A stretch of DNA of 64,000 bases from Luteococcus japonicus (GCF_003752415.1 NZ_RKHG01000001.1:310001-374000), one strand, 5' to 3'; positions 44,017-53,034 are shown, counted from the stretch's first letter. Program-made: numbers and translations. Notes: generated from the sequence alone by a model not told the origin.

Positions 44017-44054
44017 ATTCGGACAGTGTGTGCACAAGTAGGTGTTGTCCGAAT
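44017..44054. promoter_or_regulatory. Inverted repeat between dnaG and the sigma factor gene
   Basis: ATTCGGACA (44017-44025) and TGTCCGAAT (44046-44054) are perfect 9-bp complements separated by 20 nt, about 60 nt before the sigma factor start. The spacing of two helical turns fits a regulator dimer or a loop in the 5' leader. Confidence 0.5.
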
Positions 44055-44116
44055 GCGGACTCCACATTGGCCAGCTGCCTGGCTCGGCGACGCACCGAGC
44101 GCGCAAGGCTCGGGCC

Positions 44117-44983
44117 ATGGGATTCAATGTGATGAGCGATCGTGACCTGCCCGACGTCCTCAACGCCGAGCAGGAGGTGGAGTTGTGCCACGCAATCGAG
44201 GCGGGGGTCGTTGCTGGGGCGGCACTGGCCGGAATGATGCCGTGGCCACGGCACGCGACGCGCGCCGAGCTGGTGGTCCTCGTGCAGCAGGGCCGCACGG
44301 CATGGGAGGAGTTCATCCTGGCCAACCTCAAGATGGTGGCGATGCTTGCCGGGGGAGCGGCCCGCCGCAGTCAGGTCAACCACGAGGAACTCTTCCAGGA
44401 AGGCTGTCTGGGCCTCGCCCAGGCCCTGATGCGCTTCGACGCCTCGCAGGGAGTGCGCTTCTCCACCTACGGCCTGCCCTGGGTCCGCAACAGTGTGCTC
44501 ACCCACCTGGCGCGTCGCGGCGGCCAGTCCGATTCGCCGGTCTGGCGAGCGCGGCAGGCCAGGGCCCTCAGGAGACGTCAGACGGAACTGGAATCTGGTG
44601 CCGGTCATCCGGTCAGCCTTGCGGAGGCGGCGGCCAGCATGGGCCGGGATGCCGCCTGGGCCCGGCTGATGACCTCAGACGGCCAACGGCTGCCGCTGGA
44701 GGATGCGCACCTGCTGCGGGAAGCAATCGTGCCGTCGGCCAGTGAATGCCTGGAGGCAACATTGTTCGAAAGGCCCGCGTGGCTGGCCGATCTGGGAAGC
44801 CAGGAAGCCACGGTGATCGCCCTGCGCTACGGGCTGGACGACGGGATCGAACGCGAGTACCCGCAGGTTGCCCGACGGATGGGCTGCTCCGTGAGCACCG
44901 TGCGTCGCCTGGAGCGACGGGCCCTGCAGCGGGCGAGGACACTGGTGAGCGTCACGGGGGAGGCGCTGCCTGTGGCCGCGTGA
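44117..44983 (+). CDS. RNA polymerase sigma factor, sigma-70 family
   Basis: Alternative sigma factor of about 289 residues. A short region 1.2 (LNAEQEVELCHAIEAG) leads into region 2: AWEEFILANLKMVAMLAGGA, FQEGCLGLAQALMRFDASQG and the -10-recognising RFSTYGLPWVRNSVLTHLAR. A weak region 3 follows, and region 4 has a helix-turn-helix VARRMGCSVSTVRRLERRAL. It is shorter and more divergent than primary sigma factors, so a group 2/3 stress or developmental factor is likely. The start is uncertain (ATG 44117 or 44132). It lies just after dnaG, the place of rpoD in the classic macromolecular synthesis operon. Confidence 0.82.
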   Translation: MGFNVMSDRDLPDVLNAEQEVELCHAIEAGVVAGAALAGMMPWPRHATRAELVVLVQQGRTAWEEFILANLKMVAMLAGGAARRSQVNHEELFQEGCLGLAQALMRFDASQGVRFSTYGLPWVRNSVLTHLARRGGQSDSPVWRARQARALRRRQTELESGAGHPVSLAEAAASMGRDAAWARLMTSDGQRLPLEDAHLLREAIVPSASECLEATLFERPAWLADLGSQEATVIALRYGLDDGIEREYPQVARRMGCSVSTVRRLERRALQRARTLVSVTGEALPVAA

Positions 44984-44985
44984 GG

Positions 44986-46089
44986 TCAGCTGCAGCCCTG
45001 CCCGAGGCCCTTCCACCGTGCCATGGCCTCATCCTTTGCGGCACCGTCCAGCAGTTCGGGCAGGCCCTTGGTGATCCGGGCGGGGGCGAAGTCCGTCGTG
45101 GGAGCTCCTTGTCCGCCCGGGACCGTGACCGTGAGGACGCCGGTGGCGCGGGTCTGCTCGGCACCGCTGCCGAAGACGAAGTTGCCCATGCCATACGCAA
45201 TGGCCGTGTTGCCCCGTGTGCCGGTGGTCTGCAGGATGTGCGCGTGACTGCCGATCACCACGTCGGCCCCGGCCTCGGCGAGCCGTCTGGACGTCTCCTG
45301 CTGGCGTTCGGTGGGGCACTGGACCAGCTCGCTGCCCGAGTGCAGGTAGACGACGATCGCATCGTCGGAGCTGGCGGCTCGCGCCTGTCGGACTGCGTCG
45401 AGCAGCTTGGTGAAGCCCTCTTCGTCCTTGACCTTCGCCAGGCCCCGCTTGCCCGGCGCGGCCTTCCAGTCCAGATGGGCGTCGAGCACGTCCGTGGCGC
45501 CGAAGACCACCACCTTGCGGCCCTTGACCTCGGTGGTCCAGGGTGCCCAGGCCTCGGCGTCGTCCTTGCCCAGTCCCACCATCGGCACGGGGGAGTCCTG
45601 CTTGACCTCGAGCATCCGCCGCATGCCTTCGTCACCGAAGTCCATGGTGTGGTTGTTGGCGGCGGTGACGACGTCGACGCCCTCATTCTTGAGGCTGTCC
45701 AGGATCTTCGGGGTGGTGGCGAAGGTGAAGGGCTTGGGCTGCGGGCTGAGGCCGGCAAGGTCGTCGGCGACGACGGTCTCCAGGTTGATCATCGCCAGGT
45801 CTGCGGCGGCCAGCACCTTGCCGGTCTCGCCGAGGCCTTCCTCATTGATCCGGCCGGCACTCTTGTGGGCCTGCACGTCGCCCGCGAAGGCGAGGGTGAT
45901 CTGTGGGGCCTTGCCACTGCGCACCCAGGGTGCGGGCACACCGGCGGCGATCTCGGGGGAGGAGTCATCTGGGGTGAGGGCCTTGACCAACGAGGAGAGT
46001 GCCCAGACCAGCAGGACCAACAGTGCCAGTACCAGCGCCAGTGCCGCCCGGCGTCGTCGGCGGTAGACGGGGCTGTTGTCCCACTGCAT
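44986..46089 (-). CDS. CapA-family membrane-anchored metallophosphatase-like protein
   Basis: Protein related to CapA/PgsA of poly-gamma-glutamate capsule synthesis, 367 residues. It has a basic N-terminus, one transmembrane helix (ALALVLALLVLLVWALSSLV) and an outer calcineurin-like domain: ITLAFAGDVQ, INLETVVADD, ANNHTMDFGDEG, GSHAHILQTTG and AYGMGNFVFGS. AGGAG before the ATG decides the start. No capB/capC ligase genes are nearby, so polyglutamate synthesis is not implied; many actinobacteria carry solitary CapA-like proteins. It is convergent with the sigma factor gene. Confidence 0.85.
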   Translation of the reverse strand: MQWDNSPVYRRRRRAALALVLALLVLLVWALSSLVKALTPDDSSPEIAAGVPAPWVRSGKAPQITLAFAGDVQAHKSAGRINEEGLGETGKVLAAADLAMINLETVVADDLAGLSPQPKPFTFATTPKILDSLKNEGVDVVTAANNHTMDFGDEGMRRMLEVKQDSPVPMVGLGKDDAEAWAPWTTEVKGRKVVVFGATDVLDAHLDWKAAPGKRGLAKVKDEEGFTKLLDAVRQARAASSDDAIVVYLHSGSELVQCPTERQQETSRRLAEAGADVVIGSHAHILQTTGTRGNTAIAYGMGNFVFGSGAEQTRATGVLTVTVPGGQGAPTTDFAPARITKGLPELLDGAAKDEAMARWKGLGQGCS

Positions 46090-46112
46090 CGTTGCTCTCC
46101 TGGGGTCAATCC

Positions 46113-46137
46113 TGTGCTGAGCACACGCTATTGCGTG
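46113..46137. promoter_or_regulatory. Two adjoining dyads between capA-like and aldehyde dehydrogenase genes
   Basis: TGTGCTGAGCACA (5-bp arms) and CACGCTATTGCGTG (5-bp arms, loop TATT) lie next to each other in the divergent intergenic region, possible operator sites. Confidence 0.3.
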
Positions 46138-46235
46138 CACACACTCCGGCGGGGGTGACTCGCCAGAAGTGGTGTGGCGGTTTTGGTTGAACCGTCTACC
46201 GTGGTGCGCACCAAGTTCCACAACGAGGAGGACCC

Positions 46236-47627
46236 ATGGGATACGCGACAACCAATCCGTTCACCGGAGACGTGGAGAAGACCTTCGAGACGGCCACCAC
46301 GGAACAGATCGAGGCGGCCATCACACTGGCGGACCAGGCCTTCCAGACCTGGCGCGACAAGCCCGTTGCGGAGCGCGTGCAGGTGCTCCAGAAGGCCGCC
46401 GACCTGCTGCGTGCGGACGTGCGTGGCTTCGCCAGCATCCTGACCAAAGAGATGGGCAAGCTGATCGGCGAGGCCGAGGCCGAGGTCAACCTGTGCATCG
46501 GCATGCTGGAGTACTACGTCGCCAATGCCGAGGAGCAGCTGGCGCCTCGAACCCTGCCGGCCAAGGGCTTCGACCAGGGCGACGTGGTGATCCACCACGA
46601 GCCGCTGGGCGTGCTCTATGCCGTGGAGCCGTGGAACTTCCCCTTCTACCAGGTGATCCGCATCGGTGCGCCGCAGTTCAGTGCCGGCAACTCCATCGTG
46701 CTCAAGCATGCGTCCAATGTGCCGCAGTCGGCCTTGGCGATGGAGAAGCTCTTCCGCGACGCCGGAGCCCCCGAAGGATTGCTGGTCAACGTTTTCGCCT
46801 CGCATGAGGCCGCCGAGCAGATGCTGTCGGATCCTCGGGTGCGCGGGGTCGCCCTGACCGGTTCCGAGGGTGCCGGCGCCTCGGTGGCCGCCACGGCCGC
46901 CAAGCACCTCACGAAGTCCACCTTGGAGCTGGGCGGTGCCGACGCCTTCATCGTCCTCGACGACGCCGAGGTGGACAAGGCCGTGAAGTGGGCCGTCTTC
47001 GGCAGACACTGGAATGCCGGACAGGTCTGCTGCTCGTCCAAGCGCGTGATCGTCGTGGACGGCGTCTACGACGACTTCCTGGCCAAGTACCGGCAGGGGG
47101 TGGCCGAGCTGGTTGCCGGCGACCCGATGGCCGAGGAGACCACGCTTGCCCCACTGTCCTCCCAGGCTGCCGCCGATGACCTGGCGAAGCTGGTGGAGCA
47201 GGCTCGCGGGGAGGGCTGCACGGTGGAGGAGGTGGGCGATCCGGTACCCGAGCAGGGAGCCTTCTTCCAGCCCACGATCATCACCGACATCCCGGAGGGC
47301 TCCAAGACCTCCCAGCAGGAGTTCTTCGGTCCTGTCTCGCAGATCTACCGGGCCAAGGATGCCGACGACGCGGTGCGGATCGCCAATGCCTCGCCCTTCG
47401 GCCTGGGCGGTTCGGTCTTCACCACCGACGAGGAGGAGGGCAGGGCGCTGGCCCGTCGCCTGGACACCGGCATGGTCTACATCAACCAGCCGACCGGGGT
47501 GAAGGCAGACATTCCCTTCGGCGGGACCAAGCGCTCCGGATATGGCCGGGAGCTGGTGGACCTGGGCCTGCTGGAGTTCGTCAATGACAAGGTTGTTGTG
47601 GTCAGCGACATCGACGGCAGCTTCTGA
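46236..47627 (+). CDS. gabD: NAD(P)-dependent succinate-semialdehyde dehydrogenase
   Basis: Oxidises succinate semialdehyde (or a related aldehyde) to the acid. The catalytic Glu is in LELGGADAF (near 230) and the nucleophilic Cys in NAGQVCCSSKR (near 265); VEPWNFPFYQV and TGSEGAGASV bind the cofactor. The 463-residue length and sequence fit the GabD/Sad short type. GAGGAGG precedes the ATG. It is followed by two terminators and stands alone, so no pathway partner is visible. Confidence 0.88.
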   Translation: MGYATTNPFTGDVEKTFETATTEQIEAAITLADQAFQTWRDKPVAERVQVLQKAADLLRADVRGFASILTKEMGKLIGEAEAEVNLCIGMLEYYVANAEEQLAPRTLPAKGFDQGDVVIHHEPLGVLYAVEPWNFPFYQVIRIGAPQFSAGNSIVLKHASNVPQSALAMEKLFRDAGAPEGLLVNVFASHEAAEQMLSDPRVRGVALTGSEGAGASVAATAAKHLTKSTLELGGADAFIVLDDAEVDKAVKWAVFGRHWNAGQVCCSSKRVIVVDGVYDDFLAKYRQGVAELVAGDPMAEETTLAPLSSQAAADDLAKLVEQARGEGCTVEEVGDPVPEQGAFFQPTIITDIPEGSKTSQQEFFGPVSQIYRAKDADDAVRIANASPFGLGGSVFTTDEEEGRALARRLDTGMVYINQPTGVKADIPFGGTKRSGYGRELVDLGLLEFVNDKVVVVSDIDGSF

Positions 47628-47651
47628 TCGCAGCCGGCAGGTGACTGCGTG

Positions 47652-47684
47652 GGGGAGCCCGGATCACGGCGATTCGGGCTCCCC
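47652..47684 (+). terminator. Terminator after the aldehyde dehydrogenase gene
   Basis: Perfect 10-bp stem GGGGAGCCCG/CGGGCTCCCC followed by TTCG. Confidence 0.7.
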
Positions 47685-47720
47685 TTCGCCATGGCAGGGC
47701 CCTCGGCCTGGGTCACGAAT

Positions 47721-47760
47721 AAGCCCGCCTCCCCAGTGTTTGCACTGGTGAGGCGGGCTT
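47721..47760. terminator. Strong terminator before tRNA-Asn
   Basis: Stem AAGCCCGCCTC/GAGGCGGGCTT with an inner CCAGTG/CACTGG stem, then TCGTTT on the plus strand and an A-rich flank that gives T residues on the minus strand. It can end both the dehydrogenase message and the tRNA transcript. Confidence 0.8.
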
Positions 47761-47767
47761 TCGTTTG

Positions 47768-47840
47768 CTCCCCGGACTGGACTCGAACCAGTAACCCTCT
47801 GATTAACAGTCAGATGCTCTGCCAATTGAGCTACCAGGGA
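47768..47840 (-). tRNA. tRNA-Asn (GTT)
   Basis: Cloverleaf on the minus strand: acceptor TCCCTGG/CCGGGGA, D-stem GCTC/GAGC, anticodon stem TCTGA/TCAGA with loop CTGTTAA (anticodon GTT), T-stem ACTGG/CCAGT with loop TTCGAGT, discriminator G. CCA is not encoded. 73 nt. Confidence 0.97.
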
Positions 47841-47879
47841 TCAGCGCCGTGCGCGAGATGAAACATTACACAACTTTGC

Positions 47880-48395
47880 TCAGAAGTCATAATCGGCGCG
47901 GAGACGGGCCAAGGCCTCGTCGGCAAGGGCCTTCGTCGTCGGATCCGTGAGCTTTGCTCCCCGCACGGCATTCACCTGCCAGTACAGACGCGGCTGCTCC
48001 TCGCCGAGGTCCCGGCGGGCCGTGATGGAGATGCTGCCGCCTCCCGGCACGTCGAACTGGTCCTCGACGGCGATGGAGGCCTGCACTCGCTCCCGGAAGA
48101 CCTGTGGGAAGGCTCCGGGCTCGGTGAGCTGCACGGCGTCACGCGAACCATCGTTGAGACGCCAGTGGATCTCCTCGCGCTCGGACTTCCAGCCGCCGCT
48201 GCGCACCTGGTGCCAGCCGACGCTGCGCCACTGCCCGTCGGCGAGCCGATAGACGAAGCGGTGCGCAAAGGCCAGCAACTCTGCCCGGGGCCCCGTGGCA
48301 TGGGCCAGCAGCTTGCCCGGCAGGCCCGTCGCCTCCTTGAGCTCGGTCAGCAGGGTGGCATCGGGACGGTTGTCGCGGCGACGAAGGAAGGCCAT
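47880..48395 (-). CDS. Conserved hypothetical actinobacterial protein
   Basis: 171 residues, soluble, no signal peptide. The basic N-terminus MAFLRRRDNRPD is followed by an alpha/beta pattern (VYRLADGQWRSVGWHQVRSG, EEIHWRLNDGS, SISITARRDLGEEQPRLYWQ). I do not recognise a domain. A second ATG three codons upstream (48404) is an alternative start. The protein seems to be an ordinary housekeeping-type actinobacterial conserved gene next to tRNA-Asn. Confidence 0.6.
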   Translation of the reverse strand: MAFLRRRDNRPDATLLTELKEATGLPGKLLAHATGPRAELLAFAHRFVYRLADGQWRSVGWHQVRSGGWKSEREEIHWRLNDGSRDAVQLTEPGAFPQVFRERVQASIAVEDQFDVPGGGSISITARRDLGEEQPRLYWQVNAVRGAKLTDPTTKALADEALARLRADYDF

Positions 48396-48432
48396 GACGC
48401 CCATTGTGCCCGGTCCCGAAAGTCCTGCGGTC

Positions 48433-48852
48433 TCAGAAGCGGACCAGCGGGTCAGGTGTGGGGCGACGGATGATGGCGAAGACACCGGTTGCCGTGGCCA
48501 CCGGATCGTCAGAGCCTTCGACCGTGACGGTGCCGTCGGCATAGGCCAGGCTTCGGCCCAGCTTGCGCACAACCGCCGAGGCCACCAGCGTGTCGCCGAT
48601 CCGTCCGGCGCGAAGGTAGTTCACGGTCATCGACGAGGTCACGGCCATCTTGTCCGCAGGCAGGCCAAGGATCACATTGCCGCCCATCACGGCGTCCAGC
48701 ATTGCGGCCAGCACACCGCCATGGATGCCGCCGCCCAGATTGGCGTGGTGGGCCATGGTGGCGCAGCGCACCACCTCACCGTCCCAGACCATGTCGTTGT
48801 GCGTGCGGAAAGGAGCCACCATGCGTTCAGTCACAGGGGGATTGTCCCTCAT
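48433..48852 (-). CDS. Hotdog-fold thioesterase (PaaI family)
   Basis: Probable acyl-CoA thioesterase, 139 residues. The PaaI-like signature HHANLGGGIHGGVLAAMLDAVMGG, the substrate strand TVNYLRAGRIGDTLVASAVV and the C-terminal strands are present. The ATG overlaps the stop of the SulP gene (ATGA), which decides the start and couples the two genes. The acyl substrate cannot be read from sequence. Confidence 0.8.
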   Translation of the reverse strand: MRDNPPVTERMVAPFRTHNDMVWDGEVVRCATMAHHANLGGGIHGGVLAAMLDAVMGGNVILGLPADKMAVTSSMTVNYLRAGRIGDTLVASAVVRKLGRSLAYADGTVTVEGSDDPVATATGVFAIIRRPTPDPLVRF

Positions 48853-50579
48853 CGGGAAGCCCGGCACGTAGCCACGGCCCGGGCCAGGGCCTCGGAGAGC
48901 AGCCGGGTCTGGTGGTCCTGGTCCAAGGCGCCGGTGACGGTCGCCGTACGCACCTGGGCCTGCGTCATGCCCTGTACCACCACCGGAATCTCCCGCCGCT
49001 TCAAGGTACGGATGGCCGTCTTCAAGGCCTGGGCACCCGACGCGTCCAGCACATTGGTGCGGTGGAAACGGATGATCACCACGTCGACATCCTCCACCGC
49101 TGTCACCTCGTCGACGAAGCGCGCGGCATTTCCGTAGAACAGGGCTCCGTCGACGCGGTAGATGGCAATCCGGTCACGCAGGTCCTCGTCCTGGGCAGAG
49201 AGGTCCACCAGGCCCTCCCTGGTACTGGCCGGCAGCTGCTGTCGTCGCACCACCGTGTAGGCGGCCATGTGGCGCAGGCTCATCACCGCAGCCATTCCGA
49301 CACCGGCCAGCACCGCCGAGACCAGGTCCAGCGCGACGGTGGCGCCGAAGGTGATCAGGAAGGTGTTGCGGTCTGCGTGGGTTGCCTTCGCGATGCGTCG
49401 ATAGGCCTTCCAACTGACCATTCGGGAGGCCACCATCACCAACACCCCACCCAGTGCGGCCATCGGGATGCGGGCCACCAGGGGCCCCAGCCCCACCATG
49501 ATCAGCAGCAGTACCAGGGCGTGCGCCACCGACGCCAGCCGGGTGCGCCCACCGGTGCGGACATTCACCGCGGTGCGGGCGATGGCCCCGGTGGCCGGGA
49601 GCCCACCGAAGAGTCCGACGGCCATGTTCGCCAGGCCTTGGCCCATCAGTTCCCGGTCCGGATTGGTCCGGGTCAGCTGGGGAGCCATCCCGTCCGCCAC
49701 GCGGGCACTGAGCAGGGATTCCAGCGCCGCCAGCGCGGCCACGGCCATCGCCGGCGTGACCAGCGCGGACACCACCTGGGGGCTGAGGGTCGGCAGGCTG
49801 GGCATGGGCAGGCTGTGGGGGAGGTTCCCGATCCGGGCCACGTCGAGTCCGAGCAGTTCGACGCCCACCGTGGCCAGCACGATGGAGATCAGCGCGATGG
49901 GGAGCTTCGGTGCCAGTCTCTGGCCCAGCACGTGCACCAACATCACGAAGGCGGCCACGGCCAGGGCTCGCCAGGCCACGGTCCAGTCCGCATGCACGGC
50001 GGTCAACCAGGCAGACACCAGGGTGGACTCGGCGGTAGCCTTGTCGGCGTCCAGCAGCAGGGGCACCTGCTGCAGCGCGATGATGACGCCGATGCCCATG
50101 GTGAAGCCCTCGATGACGGGGAAGGGCAACAGGTCCACGGTGCGCCCCAGGCCCGTGACGGCCAGCACCACCAGGATGATGCCCGCCAGGAGTGCGAGGG
50201 TGGGCACGGCACCCAGTCCGTAGGTGTGGATCACGGGGAGCAGGACCACGGTCATCGCCCCGGTGGGCCCGGAGACCTGGAGATGGCTACCGCCGAAGAC
50301 CGCCGCCACCAGGCCGGCGATGATGGCCGTGGCCAGGCCCGCGGCCGCCCCGGCCCCCGAGGCCACGCCGAAGCCCAGCGCCAGGGGGAGTGCCACCACG
50401 CCGACGGTCAGGCCGGCCAGCAGGTCTCGTCGCCAGCTCCCACGCAGTCCCGCATAGTCGGAGGGGCGGGGCCAGAGGTCCTTGGCCTCGGCCACGCGGG
50501 TGCCGGCACTGCGCAGCCCGGAATGGAGCGCCTCCCGCGGACTCTTGTGGTGGGGTTGGATCCGATGGTCCTGCGGCAC
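48849..50579 (-). CDS. SulP-family anion transporter with STAS domain
   Basis: Inner-membrane anion transporter of 576 residues. The transmembrane region (about residues 48-425) includes GLTVGVVALPLALGFGVASG, GPTGAMTVVLLPVI and FPVIEGFTMGIGVIIALQQV. The cytoplasmic STAS domain (about 445-560) has YRVDGALFYGNAARF and NVLDASGAQALKT. SulP proteins carry sulfate, bicarbonate or dicarboxylates; no carbonic anhydrase or sulfate-assimilation gene is adjacent to choose between them. GAGGAG precedes the GTG start. Confidence 0.9.
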   Translation of the reverse strand: MPQDHRIQPHHKSPREALHSGLRSAGTRVAEAKDLWPRPSDYAGLRGSWRRDLLAGLTVGVVALPLALGFGVASGAGAAAGLATAIIAGLVAAVFGGSHLQVSGPTGAMTVVLLPVIHTYGLGAVPTLALLAGIILVVLAVTGLGRTVDLLPFPVIEGFTMGIGVIIALQQVPLLLDADKATAESTLVSAWLTAVHADWTVAWRALAVAAFVMLVHVLGQRLAPKLPIALISIVLATVGVELLGLDVARIGNLPHSLPMPSLPTLSPQVVSALVTPAMAVAALAALESLLSARVADGMAPQLTRTNPDRELMGQGLANMAVGLFGGLPATGAIARTAVNVRTGGRTRLASVAHALVLLLIMVGLGPLVARIPMAALGGVLVMVASRMVSWKAYRRIAKATHADRNTFLITFGATVALDLVSAVLAGVGMAAVMSLRHMAAYTVVRRQQLPASTREGLVDLSAQDEDLRDRIAIYRVDGALFYGNAARFVDEVTAVEDVDVVIIRFHRTNVLDASGAQALKTAIRTLKRREIPVVVQGMTQAQVRTATVTGALDQDHQTRLLSEALARAVATCRASR

Positions 50580-50623
50580 GCCTGCATCTCCTCTTTTTCG
50601 ACTCCCCAGTGTAGACGTCGGGG

Positions 50624-51007
50624 TCAGCGGGCGCGTCGGGAGGTAGCCGGATCCGCTCCGATCAGCCGCTCGATCTCCCGCCGGTCCTTCTTCGTGGGAC
50701 GCCCCGCTCCCCGGTCGCGTCGCGCCACCGGCCCGGCCAGGAGGTACTCGGGCTTCGCCGGGGTCCTGTCGATGTAGCAGGTGCGGGCCACCGGTGCCCC
50801 GACGCGCTTCTGGATGGTCTGCGTCACCTCGTAGCGGCGCTCCCAGCCCGGTTCGCGCACTGTGACGACGTCACCGGGGACCACTGAATGGGCGGGCTTC
50901 ACCGGGGCATCGTTCAGGCGCACGTGACCACCGTCCACTGCCTTGTTGGCGGCCGACCTGGTCTTGTACAGGCGTACCGACCACAGCCACACGTCGAGTC
51001 TGGTCAT
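50624..51007 (-). CDS. S4-domain RNA-binding protein (Hsp15-like)
   Basis: 127-residue protein with an N-terminal S4 domain (MTRLDVWLWSVRLYKTRSAA, GHVRLNDAPVKPAHSVVPGD) and a basic tail (GRPTKKDRREIERLIG). Hsp15 family members bind 50S subunits carrying stalled nascent chains. The ATG is taken at the start of the S4 domain because upstream sequence in the frame is antisense to the kinase gene. It lies 10 bp after the fructosamine kinase gene and is probably co-transcribed. Confidence 0.88.
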   Translation of the reverse strand: MTRLDVWLWSVRLYKTRSAANKAVDGGHVRLNDAPVKPAHSVVPGDVVTVREPGWERRYEVTQTIQKRVGAPVARTCYIDRTPAKPEYLLAGPVARRDRGAGRPTKKDRREIERLIGADPATSRRAR

Positions 51008-51017
51008 GGGCCAGAGC

Positions 51018-51773
51018 CTAGGCGAAGTGCTGCGCGACGCGCTGCGCCCGAGCCCCGTAGGAGCCGCCGAACAGGACGGCGTGCACCAGCAGCGGGTGCA
51101 ACTGGTGCAAGGCAGTGCGCTCACGCCACCCGTCGGCGGGGGAGCAGGCCTCCTGCCAGGCAGCCTGGATCCGCTCGAGGTGGGGTGCTCCGAAGAGGTC
51201 CAGCATCGCCAGGTCCGTCTCCGCGTGGCCACCGTGTGCGGCCGCATCCACCAGCACCGCCCCTTGCCTGGTGAACACCACATTGCCGGCCCACAGGTCC
51301 CCGTGGATCCGGCTGGGCGGCTGTTGGTCGTCGAAGTCCCCGGACATGAGGCGTTCGCAGACCCGCTCGACGGCTCGCATCCCCTCATCCGACAGCGAGC
51401 CGGCCCGGTGGGCCGTGCGCGCGAAGGGCAGGACCCGCGCGCTCGCGTAGAAGGTCCCGAACTGTTCCAGCCGGGGCATCGGCAGGTGCAAGCCCGCAAG
51501 GTAACCGTCGCCTTCCCAGCCGGGTGGCGGTGCACCGAAGGCCTCGGCACTGGCCAGGTGTGTCCTGGCCAGTGCAGCTCCGAAGGCCTCGGCCATGGCA
51601 GCGGTGGGGGTCACTGGGACCAGGCGGCGCTCGACCAGTTCCTCGTCGCGGACCTCCAGCACCTCCACCACCCGGGCGCCACCCGCCTCGGCCAGCCAGC
51701 GCAGACCGCAGGCCTCCCAGCGGAGCTCACCGGCAGGCCCGGCGCCCCGGTGCTTGGTGAAGTTCTCACCCAT
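51018..51773 (-). CDS. Fructosamine kinase family protein
   Basis: Phosphorylates ketoamine-modified (glycated) amines, a protein-repair or salvage step. 251 residues with the kinase catalytic loop SRIHGDLWAGNVVF and the metal motif AAHGGHAETDLAMLDLF. The N-terminus FTKHRGAG matches the family's ATP-lid region. Starts four bases before the preceding protease gene ends its spacer, so the genes protease-kinase-S4 appear to form one unit. Confidence 0.88.
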   Translation of the reverse strand: MGENFTKHRGAGPAGELRWEACGLRWLAEAGGARVVEVLEVRDEELVERRLVPVTPTAAMAEAFGAALARTHLASAEAFGAPPPGWEGDGYLAGLHLPMPRLEQFGTFYASARVLPFARTAHRAGSLSDEGMRAVERVCERLMSGDFDDQQPPSRIHGDLWAGNVVFTRQGAVLVDAAAHGGHAETDLAMLDLFGAPHLERIQAAWQEACSPADGWRERTALHQLHPLLVHAVLFGGSYGARAQRVAQHFA

Positions 51774-51776
51774 GGC

Positions 51777-52988
51777 TCAGCAGGAGCGCGGCGCTTCGGT
51801 GTCGGTGACGTCCTTGACCACCCAACGGCCCGGGGCAGAACTGAGCGTCACCCGCTGGTGGTGCACCCGGCAGGCCTTGCCCGGCCCCTCCATCTGGACG
51901 GTCCACAGCAGCGTGTCGGTGAACTGGTCCGCAATCTCCAGGTTGTCCACATTGGCGGCTCCGGCCTTCGCTCCCTTGAAGGAGGCGATGAACTTGTCCG
52001 CCGTCCCGTGCTTCTTCTGCAGCGACGGATCCAGCCCCTGCCAGGCCACCTGCTTGCCGGTGAAGCCCGTCTCGTCGGTCTCCGTGGGGTAGGACAGTCC
52101 CCACAGGTACCGGGTCAGGGCCGTCTTGATGGACGGGGCGTCCGGATGGATGGAGGTCATCGACGGCGGCCCGGACTCCACGCACTTGGCGAGCTTCTGG
52201 GGCTTGGCGGAGCCGGCCTGCTTGATCACCGTGCTGATCGCCTGCGCGGGAACAGCGTGCTGCTCACCGGCTCCGTCGTCGGTGGTGGACAGCTCCATGG
52301 CAACCACCTTGCCCGCGGCATCCAGCAGGGGAGCGCCGGAGACCCCGGGCTGGGCATTGGCGTCATGGCTGACCAGCCCGGACAGGGAGTTCTCTGCGAC
52401 GGTGGCCTGCTGGTCGAGGGCCTTCACGGTGCCCTTGGCCTGATGGGCGTCGCGTCCGGTCGGCAGGCCGAGCATCCGGACCGGCGACGAGGGCTGGGGG
52501 TCCTTGGCGGAGACCGGGAGGGGAGCGCCGGTGAGCTTTCCGCCGTCGCCGGTGGGAAGGACCTTCACCACGGCGACACCGGTGGCGGCATCGCGTTCCA
52601 GCAGTGCGCCGCGCACCACGCCGGAGGCGCTGTGCACGCTGATGGAGGAGGCCTTGTCGAACAGGTGTCCGGAGGTCACCACCGTGTCCGGCCCCACGAA
52701 GAAGCCCGTGCCCTGGGTCATGGCCGTGCAGTTGTTGACCTGGATCCTGACCAGGGCTGACGCGTCCTTGCCGGCCAATGGCGTGGCCGAGGCCGGCGGA
52801 GCGACGGGTGTGGGCGGCGGCGTCGGTGTCGGGCTGGTTGAGGCCGTGGAGGACCCCTGCGCGGATGGGCTGGCGCTGGCCTGCGCCGAGCCTTCGGTGG
52901 TGGCCTGTTCCGTCTCCCCGCCGCCACTGCACCCTGCGACGGCCAGTGCGCATGCGAGCGTGATGATTCCTGTTCCCCGAGAAGTCAT
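51777..52988 (-). CDS. Trypsin-like serine protease, lipoprotein
   Basis: Exported lipoprotein: signal peptide ends at AVAGC (Cys20), followed by a Ser/Thr/Pro-rich spacer of ~50 residues. The protease domain has the triad His in VVTSGHLF, Asp in ERDAATGVAVVKV and Ser in PGVSGAPLLDAAG (GVSGAP instead of GDSGGP). A separate C-terminal domain (about 270-403) with two Cys resembles small secreted domains found in actinobacterial cell-surface proteins. The target is unknown. It likely acts at the cell surface. Confidence 0.82.
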   Translation of the reverse strand: MTSRGTGIITLACALAVAGCSGGGETEQATTEGSAQASASPSAQGSSTASTSPTPTPPPTPVAPPASATPLAGKDASALVRIQVNNCTAMTQGTGFFVGPDTVVTSGHLFDKASSISVHSASGVVRGALLERDAATGVAVVKVLPTGDGGKLTGAPLPVSAKDPQPSSPVRMLGLPTGRDAHQAKGTVKALDQQATVAENSLSGLVSHDANAQPGVSGAPLLDAAGKVVAMELSTTDDGAGEQHAVPAQAISTVIKQAGSAKPQKLAKCVESGPPSMTSIHPDAPSIKTALTRYLWGLSYPTETDETGFTGKQVAWQGLDPSLQKKHGTADKFIASFKGAKAGAANVDNLEIADQFTDTLLWTVQMEGPGKACRVHHQRVTLSSAPGRWVVKDVTDTEAPRSC

Positions 52989-53034
52989 GCCCTCACCCTG
53001 CCATGCGTCGACGATGAATTTCCATGCACGCGAC

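Noticed and set aside
44986-46251. Longer CapA-like frame starting at 46251
   Set aside because: The extra N-terminal 54 residues are antisense to the aldehyde dehydrogenase promoter; AGGAG before the ATG at 46089 marks the start.
48702-50777. 691-codon plus-strand frame
   Set aside because: Antisense to the SulP gene; composition dominated by His, Gln and Gly.
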